64,000 nucleotides of DNA, from contig NZ_CP078145.1 of the NCBI RefSeq assembly GCF_019222765.1, positions 6,200,001-6,264,000 of the forward strand, in the 5' to 3' direction. The translations under genes were made by a program, and so were the position numbers. How positions within the stretch are numbered: position 1 is the first letter of the stretch; every line of letters begins with the position of its first letter. The DNA comes from Nocardia iowensis. Its GTDB lineage: Bacteria > Actinomycetota > Actinomycetes > Mycobacteriales > Mycobacteriaceae. Of this stretch, positions 1 to 7,679 are shown in pieces. Under the pieces are notes generated by a model. The model saw nothing but the letters and a program-made list of their open reading frames with translations, ran no database searches and was not told the DNA's origin.

Positions 1-396
1 CGAGTGGTGGCGCGGGTGAACGATCCGCGCAACGAATGGCTGTTCGACGGATCCTGGGGTGTCGACGTGGCGGTGTCAACGCCGCGCCTGCTCGCCTCGC
101 TCGTCGAAGAGGCGGTCACCGTCGGCGATCTGGTGCGCCTGATGACGCTGCGGCAGGGCCAGGCCAACCTGGTCGAGATCACGCTGCCCGGCGACACCGG
201 GCTGGCCGGAAAGCCGGTGCGCACGCTCACCCTGCCGCGCGACGCCGCCCTGGTGACGATTCTGCGCGGCGGCCGGGTGATCGTGCCGCAGCCGGACGAT
301 CCGTTCGAGGGCGACGACGAACTGCTGTTCGTCACCTCGGTGGAGGCCGAAGAGGATTTGCGGGTCGAACTCGCCAACCACGGCATCAAGCCTTGA
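1..396 (+). CDS. TrkA-family K+ uptake regulator, C-terminal part
   Basis: This is the last 131 codons of a gene that enters from the left edge; the frame is already open at base 1. The product resembles the C-terminal half of TrkA/CeoC-type potassium uptake proteins. The visible part ends in an RCK_C-like region, with a glycine at 'GLAGKPVRTL' followed by short beta strands ('ALVTILRGGRVIVPQPD', then 'DELLFVTS'). Such proteins sit on the cytoplasmic face of K+ transporters and gate them through bound nucleotide. In M. tuberculosis the ceoB-ceoC pair lies immediately before the DUF3159 gene, and the same order is seen here except for one inserted sigma factor. The NAD-binding N-terminal domain is outside the window. 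Confidence 0.82.
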   Translation, partial: RVVARVNDPRNEWLFDGSWGVDVAVSTPRLLASLVEEAVTVGDLVRLMTLRQGQANLVEITLPGDTGLAGKPVRTLTLPRDAALVTILRGGRVIVPQPDDPFEGDDELLFVTSVEAEEDLRVELANHGIKP

Positions 397-434
397 CTCC
401 CCGACAGGGCTGATACGCGGGCGGCTGAGACCTG

Positions 435-1058
435 CTAGGCCACCTTCAGTTCCGCCCGCAACTTGTTCAGCGCACGGTGCTGCATCACCCGGACCACGCC
501 GGGACTGGTGCCGATCGCCTCGGCGGTCTGCGCCGCCGACCAGCCGAGCACGAGGCGCATGACCAGCACCTCGCGGTGTGCGGGAGCAAGCACCTTCATG
601 AGTTCCCTGGTAGCCGCGCGCCGCTCGGACACCAGCGCCCACTCCTCGGGTCCCGCGGCGGTTGACGCCGTATCCGGCATCTCCGCCATCGGATAGGTCG
701 GATGCTGCTGGGAACGGCGGAACGCGTCGGCGACCTTGTTCGACGCGATGCCGTAGACGAAGGCGAGGAACGACTTGCCCTGATCGCGGTACCGCGGGAT
801 CGCGTTTACGGTGGCGATCAGGATCTCCTGCACCACGTCGTCGGCGGTCACCTGCAGATGGGCGGTATTGCCAAGGCGCGCACCGCAATACCGGCGGACC
901 AGCGGATGGACGAGGCGGACGATCTCGGTGATGGCGGTGCGATCGCCCGCGGCCGCCGGGCCGATGTATTTGTCCAGTTCGGCCGACACTCGGCGGCTCT
1001 CCGACAGGGCCGGATTGTGGTTCTTCGACGATGCTGCGGGGTTGTGCTCGGTAGCCAC
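435..1058 (-). CDS. ECF RNA polymerase sigma factor, SigD-like
   Basis: This 207-residue protein is an extracytoplasmic-function sigma factor. Region 2 is recognisable at 'DDVVQEILIATVNAIPRYRD' and 'FLAFVYGIASNKVADAFRR'. Region 4 carries a helix-turn-helix at 'LGWSAAQTAEAIGTSPGVVRVMQHRAL'. Length and wording of these motifs are closest to mycobacterial SigD. The GTG at 1058 was chosen because AAAGGA lies 7 nt before it and because it gives the normal family length; the frame stays open to 1181 but that extension looks non-coding. No anti-sigma gene is adjacent. The gene sits between the TrkA-like gene and DUF3159, where M. tuberculosis has no sigma factor. Confidence 0.85.
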   Translation of the reverse strand: MATEHNPAASSKNHNPALSESRRVSAELDKYIGPAAAGDRTAITEIVRLVHPLVRRYCGARLGNTAHLQVTADDVVQEILIATVNAIPRYRDQGKSFLAFVYGIASNKVADAFRRSQQHPTYPMAEMPDTASTAAGPEEWALVSERRAATRELMKVLAPAHREVLVMRLVLGWSAAQTAEAIGTSPGVVRVMQHRALNKLRAELKVA

Positions 1059-1075
1059 GTCCGAGTCCTTTCGTG

Positions 1076-1106
1076 CGATCGTGCGTTGTTTCTTACGCAA
1101 CGATCG
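1076..1106. promoter_or_regulatory. Inverted repeat upstream of the SigD-like gene
   Basis: The arms CGATCGT (1076-1082) and ACGATCG (1100-1106) are exact reverse complements 17 nt apart, 18 nt upstream of the GTG start at 1058. The position would suit an operator or a leader hairpin. CGATCG is itself palindromic, so chance is a real alternative. Confidence 0.3.
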
Positions 1107-1222
1107 TCTGATGAACTCGGCTGACCAGCCAGGCACCCCAGGGTGGGTAACCACCCACCTCTGCGGTGGAACTTGCCCCACCCCTGAACGTTTTCGCCAG
1201 CGGACCCGGCGGAGTTAACGCC

Positions 1223-1909
1223 TTATGCGGCCGCGGCAGTCCTAGTGGGCAGATGACCCGCGCGGCGAACCGCCCAGACCGTGACGCCCAGCGCGATCGC
1301 GGTCAGCGGCCAGCCCATGGCGATGCGGGTGAACGCGAGCCAGCCGGTGCGGTCGGTGTCGTAGAGCTGCGACTGCACCAGGTAGCGGGCGCCGAAGACC
1401 AGCACCCAGGTGGTGGTCGCGAGGTAGTAGAGGCGCTGCACCCGTTGATCGCTGCGCCAGGCGCTGCCGTGGCCGTTCAGCACGCCCCAGATCACGCCGA
1501 CGAGCGGCCAGCGCACCAGCATCGAGACGAGGAACACGCCCGCGTAAACCAGGCTCGTGTAGATGCCGAACAGGAAGAAGCCCTTGGCCTCCCCCATCCG
1601 GTAGGCGATGAACGCGCAGATGCCGACGCCGAAGAAGCCGGAGATGGCGGGCTGGACGGGGCTGCGCCGGATCAGCCGCCAGACCAGGATCAACGCGGCC
1701 ACACCGAGCGCCGCCCAGATCGCCGCGGTCAGTCCGGCGAAACTGTTCACGGGGACGAACACGACCACGGGAACTGTCGAATAGATCAGGCCACTGAAAC
1801 CGCCGAGCTGCTCGAGCAGGGTCTGCTCGGCGGCTTCCTCGTCACGGTCGAGAGCCGCGGCAGGCTCGTTGTGTTCGCCTGAGGGGGCGTTGTCGTTGCT
1901 CGATGGCAT
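1223..1909 (-). CDS. DUF3159 integral membrane protein
   Basis: The 228-residue product has a polar N-terminus of about 35 residues followed by about six hydrophobic segments (for example 'VPVVVFVPVNSFAGLTAA', 'FFGVGICAFIAYRMG', 'LVYAGVFLVSMLVRWPLVGVI'). Conserved-looking polar patches such as 'RMGEAKGFFLFG' and 'ARYLVQSQLYDTDRTGWLAF' match the DUF3159 family of actinobacterial membrane proteins, whose function is unknown. It lies 3 nt downstream of the OB-fold gene on the same strand, so the two are probably co-transcribed. The orthologous pair Rv2694c-Rv2693c has the same arrangement. Confidence 0.85.
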   Translation of the reverse strand: MPSSNDNAPSGEHNEPAAALDRDEEAAEQTLLEQLGGFSGLIYSTVPVVVFVPVNSFAGLTAAIWAALGVAALILVWRLIRRSPVQPAISGFFGVGICAFIAYRMGEAKGFFLFGIYTSLVYAGVFLVSMLVRWPLVGVIWGVLNGHGSAWRSDQRVQRLYYLATTTWVLVFGARYLVQSQLYDTDRTGWLAFTRIAMGWPLTAIALGVTVWAVRRAGHLPTRTAAAA

Positions 1910-1912
1910 ACG

Positions 1913-2290
1913 TCAGCTGTTCCCGCGCAATTCGTAGTAGGGGTTGTAGATCACTTTGCGGCCGTCTCGATCGCCGACCCGGCCGCGAACCAAAATACGC
2001 CGTCCCGGCTCGATACCGGGGATGCGCCGACGGCCGATCCACACCAGGGTGATGGCATCGGTGCCGTCGAAGAACTCCGCTTGCACACTGGCGCCCGCGG
2101 ACTTCGGACACGCTTCGACACTGCGTAGCCTACCGAGCATCGTGGCCTCGTCACCGCGACGACACTCCGAAGCGCGGCACGCACCCGAGGCTTCCGATTT
2201 CTCGGCAAGTTCCTCGGCGTCCAACTGGTCGAGATCCTCGGTCAGTCTGCGGCCCAGACGTCGAAAATACCCTGAGGCAGCGGATGACAT
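1913..2290 (-). CDS. OB-fold nucleic-acid-binding protein
   Basis: This 125-residue protein carries a small beta-rich domain over roughly residues 50-125 ('TMLGRLRSVEACP', 'VQAEFFDGTDAITLVWIGRRRIPGIEPGRRILVRGRVG') typical of the single OB-fold proteins found next to DUF3159 in Mycobacteriales. That fold binds single-stranded nucleic acid or oligosaccharide; no ligand is known for this family. The ATG at 2290 was chosen because GGAG lies about 9 nt upstream and because it removes an unlikely 30-residue extension. Rv2694c is the counterpart. Confidence 0.82.
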   Translation of the reverse strand: MSSAASGYFRRLGRRLTEDLDQLDAEELAEKSEASGACRASECRRGDEATMLGRLRSVEACPKSAGASVQAEFFDGTDAITLVWIGRRRIPGIEPGRRILVRGRVGDRDGRKVIYNPYYELRGNS

Positions 2291-2405
2291 TTCGCACGTT
2301 CTCCTGCATAGCGCAGACAGTGTGGGTCGCACACCATCGTGGTTTCCGTGCACGACCGGCTGTGGACGTACACCCGCCACTGTAGATGCCCCGGCGCACC
2401 CCCGC

Positions 2406-2411
2406 TACGCT
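2406..2411 (+). promoter_or_regulatory. Predicted -10 box, leaderless alpha/beta hydrolase gene
   Basis: TACGCT ends 7 nt before the GTG at 2419, and no Shine-Dalgarno precedes that codon. This fits transcription starting at the start codon. Confidence 0.5.
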
Positions 2412-2418
2412 CGGACCG

Positions 2419-3132
2419 GTGTTCGACTCCCCACACCCCGTGTCGGCCGCCCACGGCGTCGTGGCGTTGCCCGGCACCGGATCCGATGCGGATTTCGCCC
2501 GCCGTGCCTTCGCGCCCGCCTGCGTAGCGCGCCGTCTCGACGTGGTCGCGGTGGAGCCCGACCCACGGGCGGTGGTCGCGAGCTATCGGGCCGCGCTCGA
2601 TGCCGCAGCCGCGGCGGGACCGATTGTTGTGGCGGGAATCTCGTTGGGTGCCGCGGTCGCGATCGAGTGGGCGGCCGAGCATCCGGAGCTCACCGTCGGG
2701 GTGGTCGCGGCGCTACCCGGGTGGACCGGACCCGACACCGCCGCCTGCCCCGCCTCGTTGAGCGCGGGCGCGACCGCCGCGCAATTGCGGGCCGACGGGT
2801 TGGACGCGGTGGTGGCCCGGATGCGGGCAAGCAGCCCGCGCTGGCTGGCCGACGCGCTCACCCGGTCGTGGCGGTCGCAATGGCCGAATCTTCCTGCGGC
2901 GCTGGAAGAAGCGGCCGACTACAAGTGGCCGGAGACCGAGCGCCTCGGCACCATCGAGGTGCCGGTGGCCGTGGTGACGGCCGTCGACGACCCGGTGCAT
3001 CCGTTCGCGATCGCCGAGGAGTGGGCCGCGTTGATCCCGCGGTCCGCGATCCACCGGATCACCCTCGCCGAACTCGGCGCGGATCCGGCGATTCTCGGAC
3101 ACACGGGATTCGCCGCACTGGCTCGAAGCTGA
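2419..3132 (+). CDS. Alpha/beta-hydrolase fold protein
   Basis: The 237-residue product has the nucleophile elbow 'VVAGISLGAA' (GxSxG, Ser near residue 80), an acid candidate in 'VVTAVDDPVHPF' and a C-terminal histidine in 'ILGHTGF', so the three residues of a hydrolase triad are present in the right order. The substrate is unknown. The GTG at 2419 is preferred over an in-frame ATG at 2386 because a TANNNT box lies 7 nt before it and neither start has a ribosome binding site. The position between the OB-fold and DUF3710 genes matches Rv2695. It converges on the DUF3710 gene across a strong hairpin. Confidence 0.78.
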   Translation: MFDSPHPVSAAHGVVALPGTGSDADFARRAFAPACVARRLDVVAVEPDPRAVVASYRAALDAAAAAGPIVVAGISLGAAVAIEWAAEHPELTVGVVAALPGWTGPDTAACPASLSAGATAAQLRADGLDAVVARMRASSPRWLADALTRSWRSQWPNLPAALEEAADYKWPETERLGTIEVPVAVVTAVDDPVHPFAIAEEWAALIPRSAIHRITLAELGADPAILGHTGFAALARS

Positions 3133-3133
3133 G

Positions 3134-3161
3134 CACGCCGGGTCGGTTCAGACCCGGCGTG
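3134..3161. terminator. Bidirectional hairpin terminator
   Basis: CACGCCGGGTC (3134-3144) and GACCCGGCGTG (3151-3161) form a perfect 11-bp stem with a 6-nt loop between two convergent genes. There is no long T run, as is common in actinobacteria. Confidence 0.7.
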
Positions 3162-3176
3162 GGTTCGTACGCAGCG

Positions 3177-4022
3177 TCAGTTCAGGCCCAGCTGCTGCAT
3201 GGCGGAACCGTCCGCACCGCGGCGCGGTCCCTCCGGCATCCGCGGCGGCACGGCACTCTGCGGGCCCGTCTGCGTGGCCGCGGCCTGGGCCGCGATCTGC
3301 TGTTGCTGGGCGTCGATCTGCGCTTGGTGCGCGGCGGCCAGCTGTTCGGCCAGTTCCTGCGGCAACACCACGGGTAGTGGCTCACGCACCGGCAACGGGT
3401 CGTCACCGCGGCGGATCACGGTCTCGCTCAGGATCGCTCGGGCCGCCGCCACCAGCGGGCTGCCGTCGTTGGACGCACCCGACGGGCCCGCCGCGACCAG
3501 CCGGACCATCCAGCGGGGGCCGTCGACGCCGATGAACCGCAGGTCCGCGCCCTCGGTGATGGCCAGCAGCTCGCGGCCCCACGGGCCGGTCTCCACCGCG
3601 ACCCTGGCACCGTCGTTGCGCAGGGAATCGGCGAGATCGGCTGCCACCGTGCGCCATTGGCCCGCCGACTTGGGTGCCGCGTACGCCGCGACGGTGAGCC
3701 TGCCGTGCTCGGTTGCCAGGTGCACGGCTTGTGGCGTGCCGTCGGGGGTCATCTCGACTTGCAACTGACCGCCCTGCGGCACCGGCAGGATCACCGAGCC
3801 GAGATCGAGCCGCTGCTCGGTGACCTTCGCCAGCAGGTCGGCCACCTCGTCGAAATCGTACGGACCCGACTTCACTGCCGACGCGTCACCGACATCGGCT
3901 GTGACGTAAGGCGTTTCGTCGGTGTCGAACTCGTCGTACCCGTAGTCGTCCGCCTCGTCGTAGTCGTCGGCCGGATACCGGTCGTCGTCCGAGGACTTAC
4001 GCTTCTTTCCGAAAATTCCCAT
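3177..4022 (-). CDS. DUF3710 protein
   Basis: The 281-residue protein begins with 'MGIFGKKRK', then a very acidic stretch (about residues 10-45, rich in Asp and Tyr), then a mixed domain over roughly residues 50-220 matching DUF3710 ('GSVILPVPQGGQLQVEM', 'GRELLAITEGADLRFIGVDGPRWMVRLV'). It ends in a Gln/Ala-rich tail ('QIDAQQQQIAAQAAATQ'). Function is unknown. The ATG at 4022 is chosen because AAGGAGG lies just upstream and the codon overlaps the dut stop by one base (TGATG), so translation is probably coupled to dut. This reproduces Rv2697c-Rv2696c. Confidence 0.85.
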   Translation of the reverse strand: MGIFGKKRKSSDDDRYPADDYDEADDYGYDEFDTDETPYVTADVGDASAVKSGPYDFDEVADLLAKVTEQRLDLGSVILPVPQGGQLQVEMTPDGTPQAVHLATEHGRLTVAAYAAPKSAGQWRTVAADLADSLRNDGARVAVETGPWGRELLAITEGADLRFIGVDGPRWMVRLVAAGPSGASNDGSPLVAAARAILSETVIRRGDDPLPVREPLPVVLPQELAEQLAAAHQAQIDAQQQQIAAQAAATQTGPQSAVPPRMPEGPRRGADGSAMQQLGLN

Positions 4023-4519
4023 CACGCCTCCTTGCCGGTTGCCCGGCCCGCCCCATCCGCCGCGGTCAGACTCGCGTGCCCGCCGCTCGAACCGTGACCA
4101 CCCGCACCCCGGGTGGTCTCGTCGAGCGTGTCGACCTCGTGGAAATCGACCAGTTCCACCCGCTGCACCAGCAGCTGCGCGATCCGATCGCCCCGGCGCA
4201 GCTCGATGGGCGTGCGCGGGTCGTGGTTGATCAGGCACACCTTGATCTCGCCGCGATATCCGGCGTCGACCGTGCCAGGGGTGTTCACCACCGACAGTCC
4301 GGTCTTGGCCGCCAGTCCCGAACGCGGATGGATCAGGCCGACCGTGCCGACCGGTAGCGCGACAGCGATGCCGGTCCCGACCAGCACCCGCTCACCGGGC
4401 TCCAGGATGACGTCTTCCGTGGTGCACAGGTCCACGCCGGCGTCGCCGTGATGGGCGCGCGCGGGCATGGGGATGCCGGGATCCAGCCGCAGCAGAGGGA
4501 TAGGTGAAAGTGCCGTCAC
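4022..4519 (-). CDS. dut: Deoxyuridine 5'-triphosphate nucleotidohydrolase (dUTPase)
   Basis: dUTPase hydrolyses dUTP to dUMP and pyrophosphate, keeping uracil out of DNA and supplying dUMP for thymidylate synthesis; the enzyme is a cytosolic homotrimer. All five family motifs are visible: 'DAGVDL', '[13 protein letters not shown]', '[11 protein letters not shown]' (catalytic Asp), '[11 protein letters not shown]' and the C-terminal P-loop-like '[10 protein letters not shown]'. The 165-residue length fits. The GTG at 4519 is preferred because a TAGGCT box lies 8 nt upstream; the frame is open to 4543. It is divergent from the DUF3093 gene and coupled to DUF3710 downstream. Confidence 0.95.
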   Translation of the reverse strand: MTALSPIPLLRLDPGIPMPARAHHGDAGVDLCTTEDVILEPGERVLVGTGIAVALPVGTVGLIHPRSGLAAKTGLSVVNTPGTVDAGYRGEIKVCLINHDPRTPIELRRGDRIAQLLVQRVELVDFHEVDTLDETTRGAGGHGSSGGHASLTAADGAGRATGKEA

Positions 4520-4527
4520 GTTGGTCG

Positions 4528-4533
4528 AGCCTA
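4528..4533 (-). promoter_or_regulatory. Predicted -10 box, leaderless dut
   Basis: On the minus strand TAGGCT lies 8 nt before the GTG at 4519, without a Shine-Dalgarno. It is back to back with the -10 box of the DUF3093 gene. Confidence 0.5.
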
Positions 4534-4559
4534 CGCGTTGCACGGTCTGCCCCGTGACT

Positions 4560-4565
4560 TAGTGT
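4560..4565 (+). promoter_or_regulatory. Predicted -10 box, leaderless DUF3093 gene
   Basis: TAGTGT ends 6 nt before the GTG at 4572 and no Shine-Dalgarno is present. Confidence 0.5.
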
Positions 4566-4571
4566 TGACTC

Positions 4572-5105
4572 GTGTCGGACCAGCCCAACCCCATGACGAT
4601 GGACGAGAAACAGCAGAGCCCGCAGCCGTACCGCGAGCGCCTCTGGGTGCCGCTGTGGTGGTGGCCGGTGGCCTTCGCCATCACCGGGTTGCTGGCCGCC
4701 GAAATTCATATGGGCGCACCGGGTTTGCGTGCCTGGCTGCCCTACGTGGTGCTGTTCCCGGTGCCGGTGTGGGTGCTGCTGTGGTTGAGCAGGCACCGCG
4801 TCGAGGTGGCGCCGGACGCGTCGGGCACGCTGGAACTCCGCGCCGACCGCGCCCACCTCCCGGTGAACTTCGTGGCCCGCGCGGCCGTCGTGCCCCGCAC
4901 GGCGAAGAGTGCGGCGCTGGGTCGCCAGCTCGACCCCGCCGCTTATGTGCAGCATCGGCCATGGATCGGGCCGATGGTGTTGCTCGTGCTCGACGACCCG
5001 GACGATCCGACGCCGTACTGGCTGGTCAGTACGCGTCGCCCCGAACGGGTCCTGGCCGCGCTTGGCTTACCGGGCACGGGGCCGGGTGCGCCGAGCGCGG
5101 GCTGA
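4572..5105 (+). CDS. DUF3093 membrane protein
   Basis: The 177-residue product has two membrane segments between about residues 28 and 72 ('WVPLWWWPVAFAITGLLA', then 'WLPYVVLFPVPVWVLLWL'). A cytoplasmic domain follows, with 'DRAHLPVNFVARAAVVPRTAKSAALGRQLDPAAYVQHRPWI' broken by short loops, and it ends in 'YWLVSTRRPERVLAALG'. This layout is that of DUF3093 (Rv2698 in M. tuberculosis); function is unknown. The start is the GTG placed 6 nt after a -10 box. It converges on the DUF4193 gene with a 14-nt gap. Confidence 0.85.
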   Translation: MSDQPNPMTMDEKQQSPQPYRERLWVPLWWWPVAFAITGLLAAEIHMGAPGLRAWLPYVVLFPVPVWVLLWLSRHRVEVAPDASGTLELRADRAHLPVNFVARAAVVPRTAKSAALGRQLDPAAYVQHRPWIGPMVLLVLDDPDDPTPYWLVSTRRPERVLAALGLPGTGPGAPSAG

Positions 5106-5119
5106 TCCCTCGTGTCAGC

Positions 5120-5422
5120 TCAAGCTGCGCAATCCATGCAGATCAGCTGACCACCCTTCTCGCTGGCCAGCCTGCTCCGATGGTGCACGAGGAAGCAGCT
5201 GGAACAGGTGAACTCGTCGGCCTGCTTCGGGATCACCCGAACCGTCAGTACTTCCTCGGACAGATCCGCGCCGGGAAGCTCGAACGACTCCGCGGTATCG
5301 GATTCGTCGATATCCACGACGGCGGACTGTGCCTCGTTACGACGAGCCTTCAGCTCCTCCAGCGAATCTTCCGACACATCGTCGGTTTCGGTACGCCTCG
5401 GTGCGTCATAGTCGGTTGCCAT
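5120..5422 (-). CDS. DUF4193 small zinc-ribbon-like protein
   Basis: This 100-residue acidic protein has a Cys-x2-Cys pair in 'FTCSSCFLVHHRSRLA' and a second pair in 'LICMDCAA' at the very C-terminus, which could bind one zinc ion. The family is DUF4193 (Rv2699c), widely conserved in actinobacteria and of unknown role. GAGGGGA precedes the ATG by a few bases. Immediately upstream on the minus strand, TATACG (around 5445-5452) could act as a -10 box. Confidence 0.87.
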   Translation of the reverse strand: MATDYDAPRRTETDDVSEDSLEELKARRNEAQSAVVDIDESDTAESFELPGADLSEEVLTVRVIPKQADEFTCSSCFLVHHRSRLASEKGGQLICMDCAA

Positions 5423-5838
5423 GTCGTCTTCCCCTCGTCCTTACTTCGTATATCCCGGACCGGCTCGATCACACCGATTCCTGCCGGAATCGCTGACTCG
5501 CACCGCCCCGCCGGTGGTGCACGTCACACGCACACCGGTCACCCATCAGGGCGGATCGGGCTGATCCACTCCGGATAGCGCTCGGTAAACGCAGGACGTG
5601 CCCTACTTGTTCCCGCGACCGACCACCAATTTCGCCACCGGCGATTCGATCTGGGCCGCCAGACAATAGCGGACCATGCGGCAAAAGTCGCAATCAAAAC
5701 ACAGACGATTCGAAACTGACGGGTAATCGACACCGTCTGTCGAACTCACCGAGACCTTGTGCGCCGTATTTACCCAGCCCGGCCGACTCCATCGGCCTGC
5801 CGTCCCCCGGGCCCGTGACCTTTTCGTAGAGTGGGTAG
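5423..5838. other. Intergenic region between divergent DUF4193 and cei genes
   Basis: These 416 bases contain no reading frame that looks like a gene: short frames on the minus strand lack ribosome binding sites and recognisable motifs. The two ends hold the promoters of the flanking divergent genes. Nothing else was recognised. Confidence 0.6.
5827..5832 (+). promoter_or_regulatory. Predicted -10 box, leaderless cei
   Basis: TAGAGT ends 6 nt before the GTG at 5839; only a weak purine run (GTGGGTAG) could serve as a ribosome binding site. Confidence 0.5.
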
Positions 5839-6516
5839 GTGGTTTCACTGATCACCGAAGGCCGCCCCGTGGATTCCCAGGGCAGGCCCTTCCTCCGACG
5901 GCGCCCGCAGCCCTGGCTCATCATGCTCGGCATCCTCACGCTGATCTGCACGATTGTGTGGGTCAAGGCGTTGACGACGACCGAGCAGGACACCAGCGCG
6001 ATGGCCTGCAACTCGCCGAGTCCGGCCACCGATCCGGGTGCCGGGCAACCGGCGACGCTCGGTCAGCGCGTCGGCGCGAGCCGACTACAGGACGTGGAAC
6101 CCGCTCCCCTGGCGGCCAGCAAGGTGCGCGTGCTCAACGCGAACAACCAGCGTGGCCAGGCCGCGCATGTGGCGGCGCAGTTCGGTGACCTCGGGTTCGC
6201 CAGCGCACCGGGAACGCAATATGGCAACGATTCGATATACGTCAACGGCGACCTGGAATGCACCGGGCAGATCCGGTTCGGCGTGAACGGCCGTCCGGCC
6301 GCCGCGTCGGTGCAACTGGTCGTCCCGTGCGCCGAGCTGATCGAGGATCAGCGGGCCGACGACACGGTCGACATGGTGCTCGGCTCGCTGTTCCGGGACA
6401 TCCGGCCCAGCAACGACGCGGAAGAAGTGTTGCGTTCGCTGAAGAATCCCGCGCCCGGCGGCACGCCCTCGATCGACATCAAGCTGCTCGACGCCGCCCG
6501 ACAAGCGCGCTGCTAG
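5839..6516 (+). CDS. cei: Envelope integrity protein Cei, LytR C-terminal domain
   Basis: The 225-residue protein has a short basic N-terminus ('RPFLRRRPQP'), one membrane anchor at about residues 26-46 ('WLIMLGILTLICTIVWVKAL') and an extracytoplasmic LytR_C-type domain ('KVRVLNANNQRGQAAHVAAQFGDLGF', with a break at 'APGT'). In mycobacteria the orthologue Rv2700/Cei supports cell-envelope integrity. The LytR C-terminal domain alone has no known catalysis. Cysteines in the exported part ('MACNS', 'LECTG', 'VPCAE') could form disulfides. It converges on suhB across a hairpin. Confidence 0.87.
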   Translation: MVSLITEGRPVDSQGRPFLRRRPQPWLIMLGILTLICTIVWVKALTTTEQDTSAMACNSPSPATDPGAGQPATLGQRVGASRLQDVEPAPLAASKVRVLNANNQRGQAAHVAAQFGDLGFASAPGTQYGNDSIYVNGDLECTGQIRFGVNGRPAAASVQLVVPCAELIEDQRADDTVDMVLGSLFRDIRPSNDAEEVLRSLKNPAPGGTPSIDIKLLDAARQARC

Positions 6517-6534
6517 CGCTCCCCCGCGAGTTAC

Positions 6535-6571
6535 CATGTGCCCGCGAGACCGGTGGTCGCGTGGGCACATG
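6535..6571. terminator. Bidirectional hairpin between cei and suhB
   Basis: CATGTGCCC (6535-6543) pairs with GGGCACATG (6563-6571), extended inside by GCGA/TCGC with one bulged base. It lies between the ends of two convergent genes. Confidence 0.6.
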
Positions 6572-6586
6572 GGCGTCGGCGCGAAT

Positions 6587-7510
6587 CTAGCGGTCCGGGA
6601 TCGGCTCGGTAGCGCCGATTCGATCGAGCAGCATGGCCAGTTCGTCGGCGATGCCGGGTGCGGCGGCGACCACCAGGTCGCCCGCCTCGCCCGGGACGGT
6701 GGCGGGCGGCAGCGTGAGCCGGGCACCCGCCTCGGCCGCGATCAACGCGCCCGCACCCCAGTCCCAGGCGTTGAGGCCGTGCTCGAAGTAGGCGTCCACC
6801 CGACCCGCGGCGACGTGGCACAGGTCGAGTGCGGCCGCGCCGAAGCGGCGGATATCCCGCACGTGCGGCAGCACCTCGGCGATCAGCTGCGCCTGCCTGG
6901 CGCGCCGGTGCTTGCCGTAGGCAAATCCGGTGGCCACCAACGACATCGAGACCGTCTCGACCGGCGTGCACCGCAGATGTTCCACCGCGCCCTCGGCGTC
7001 GACCCGGATAGCGCCGAGCCCGAGCCCGGCGCTATAGGTGGCGCGCCGCGCGACATCAACCACAGCGCCCGCGACCGGTCGGCCACCGCGCAGCGCGGCC
7101 ACCGACACCGCGTAACCGGGGATGCCGTACAGGAAGTTGACGGTGCCGTCGATCGGGTCCACCACCCAGTGCACGACGTCGGCGGCCGAGTCGGCGAGGC
7201 TGCCGCCGCCCTCCTCGCCGAGGATGGGGTCGCCGGGCCGTTGCTCGGCGAGCAGGCCGCGGATCAGGTCTTCGGTCTCGGTGTCCACGATGGTCACCGG
7301 ATCGGTCGGGTGGCCCTTGGCCTGCACCGCGCCCTCGGCGGGCCCGCCTGCCTGCCCGAAGACCTCGGGGCGGCGGGCACGGACGTGCGCGGCCGCGGTC
7401 TCGGCGAGGTCGACCGCGACTCTGCGCAGTTCGGCCTCGTCGCCGCGGGCGACGATGATCTCGGAGGTGTAGTCGGACACTGGCGATGAGGTTTCCGGCA
7501 CGCTCCCCAT
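6587..7510 (-). CDS. suhB: Inositol monophosphatase family protein SuhB
   Basis: The 307-residue product belongs to the Mg2+-dependent inositol monophosphatase family, which dephosphorylates inositol-1-phosphate to inositol for phosphatidylinositol and mycothiol synthesis. Visible motifs: 'ILGEEGGG' (metal-binding Glu), 'WVVDPIDGTVNF' (metal-binding Asp residues) and 'NAWDWGAGALIAAEAG' (third metal-binding Asp). The ATG at 7510 was chosen, with GAGGA about 11 nt upstream; an in-frame start at 7591 would add a cysteine-rich tail with no family support. The position before ppgK matches Rv2701c. Confidence 0.92.
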   Translation of the reverse strand: MGSVPETSSPVSDYTSEIIVARGDEAELRRVAVDLAETAAAHVRARRPEVFGQAGGPAEGAVQAKGHPTDPVTIVDTETEDLIRGLLAEQRPGDPILGEEGGGSLADSAADVVHWVVDPIDGTVNFLYGIPGYAVSVAALRGGRPVAGAVVDVARRATYSAGLGLGAIRVDAEGAVEHLRCTPVETVSMSLVATGFAYGKHRRARQAQLIAEVLPHVRDIRRFGAAALDLCHVAAGRVDAYFEHGLNAWDWGAGALIAAEAGARLTLPPATVPGEAGDLVVAAAPGIADELAMLLDRIGATEPIPDR

Positions 7511-7679
7511 CGCATCACAGATCCTCGGGACCGCGCAGCATCGATCGCGCATTACTCTTGTCGTGCACGACACAACGCCGTCGTCGGGCACACCATCGCA
7601 ACGCCGCTGACGGCGGCGCTGTGGACCTGTACGGCGGTGTTGTGCTCACACCGGCCAGCACAGGAACGAGGGGTTAGCC

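Noticed and set aside
435..1181. Start of the SigD-like gene at 1181
   Set aside because: The extra 41 residues have no family counterpart and the GTG at 1058 has a good ribosome binding site.
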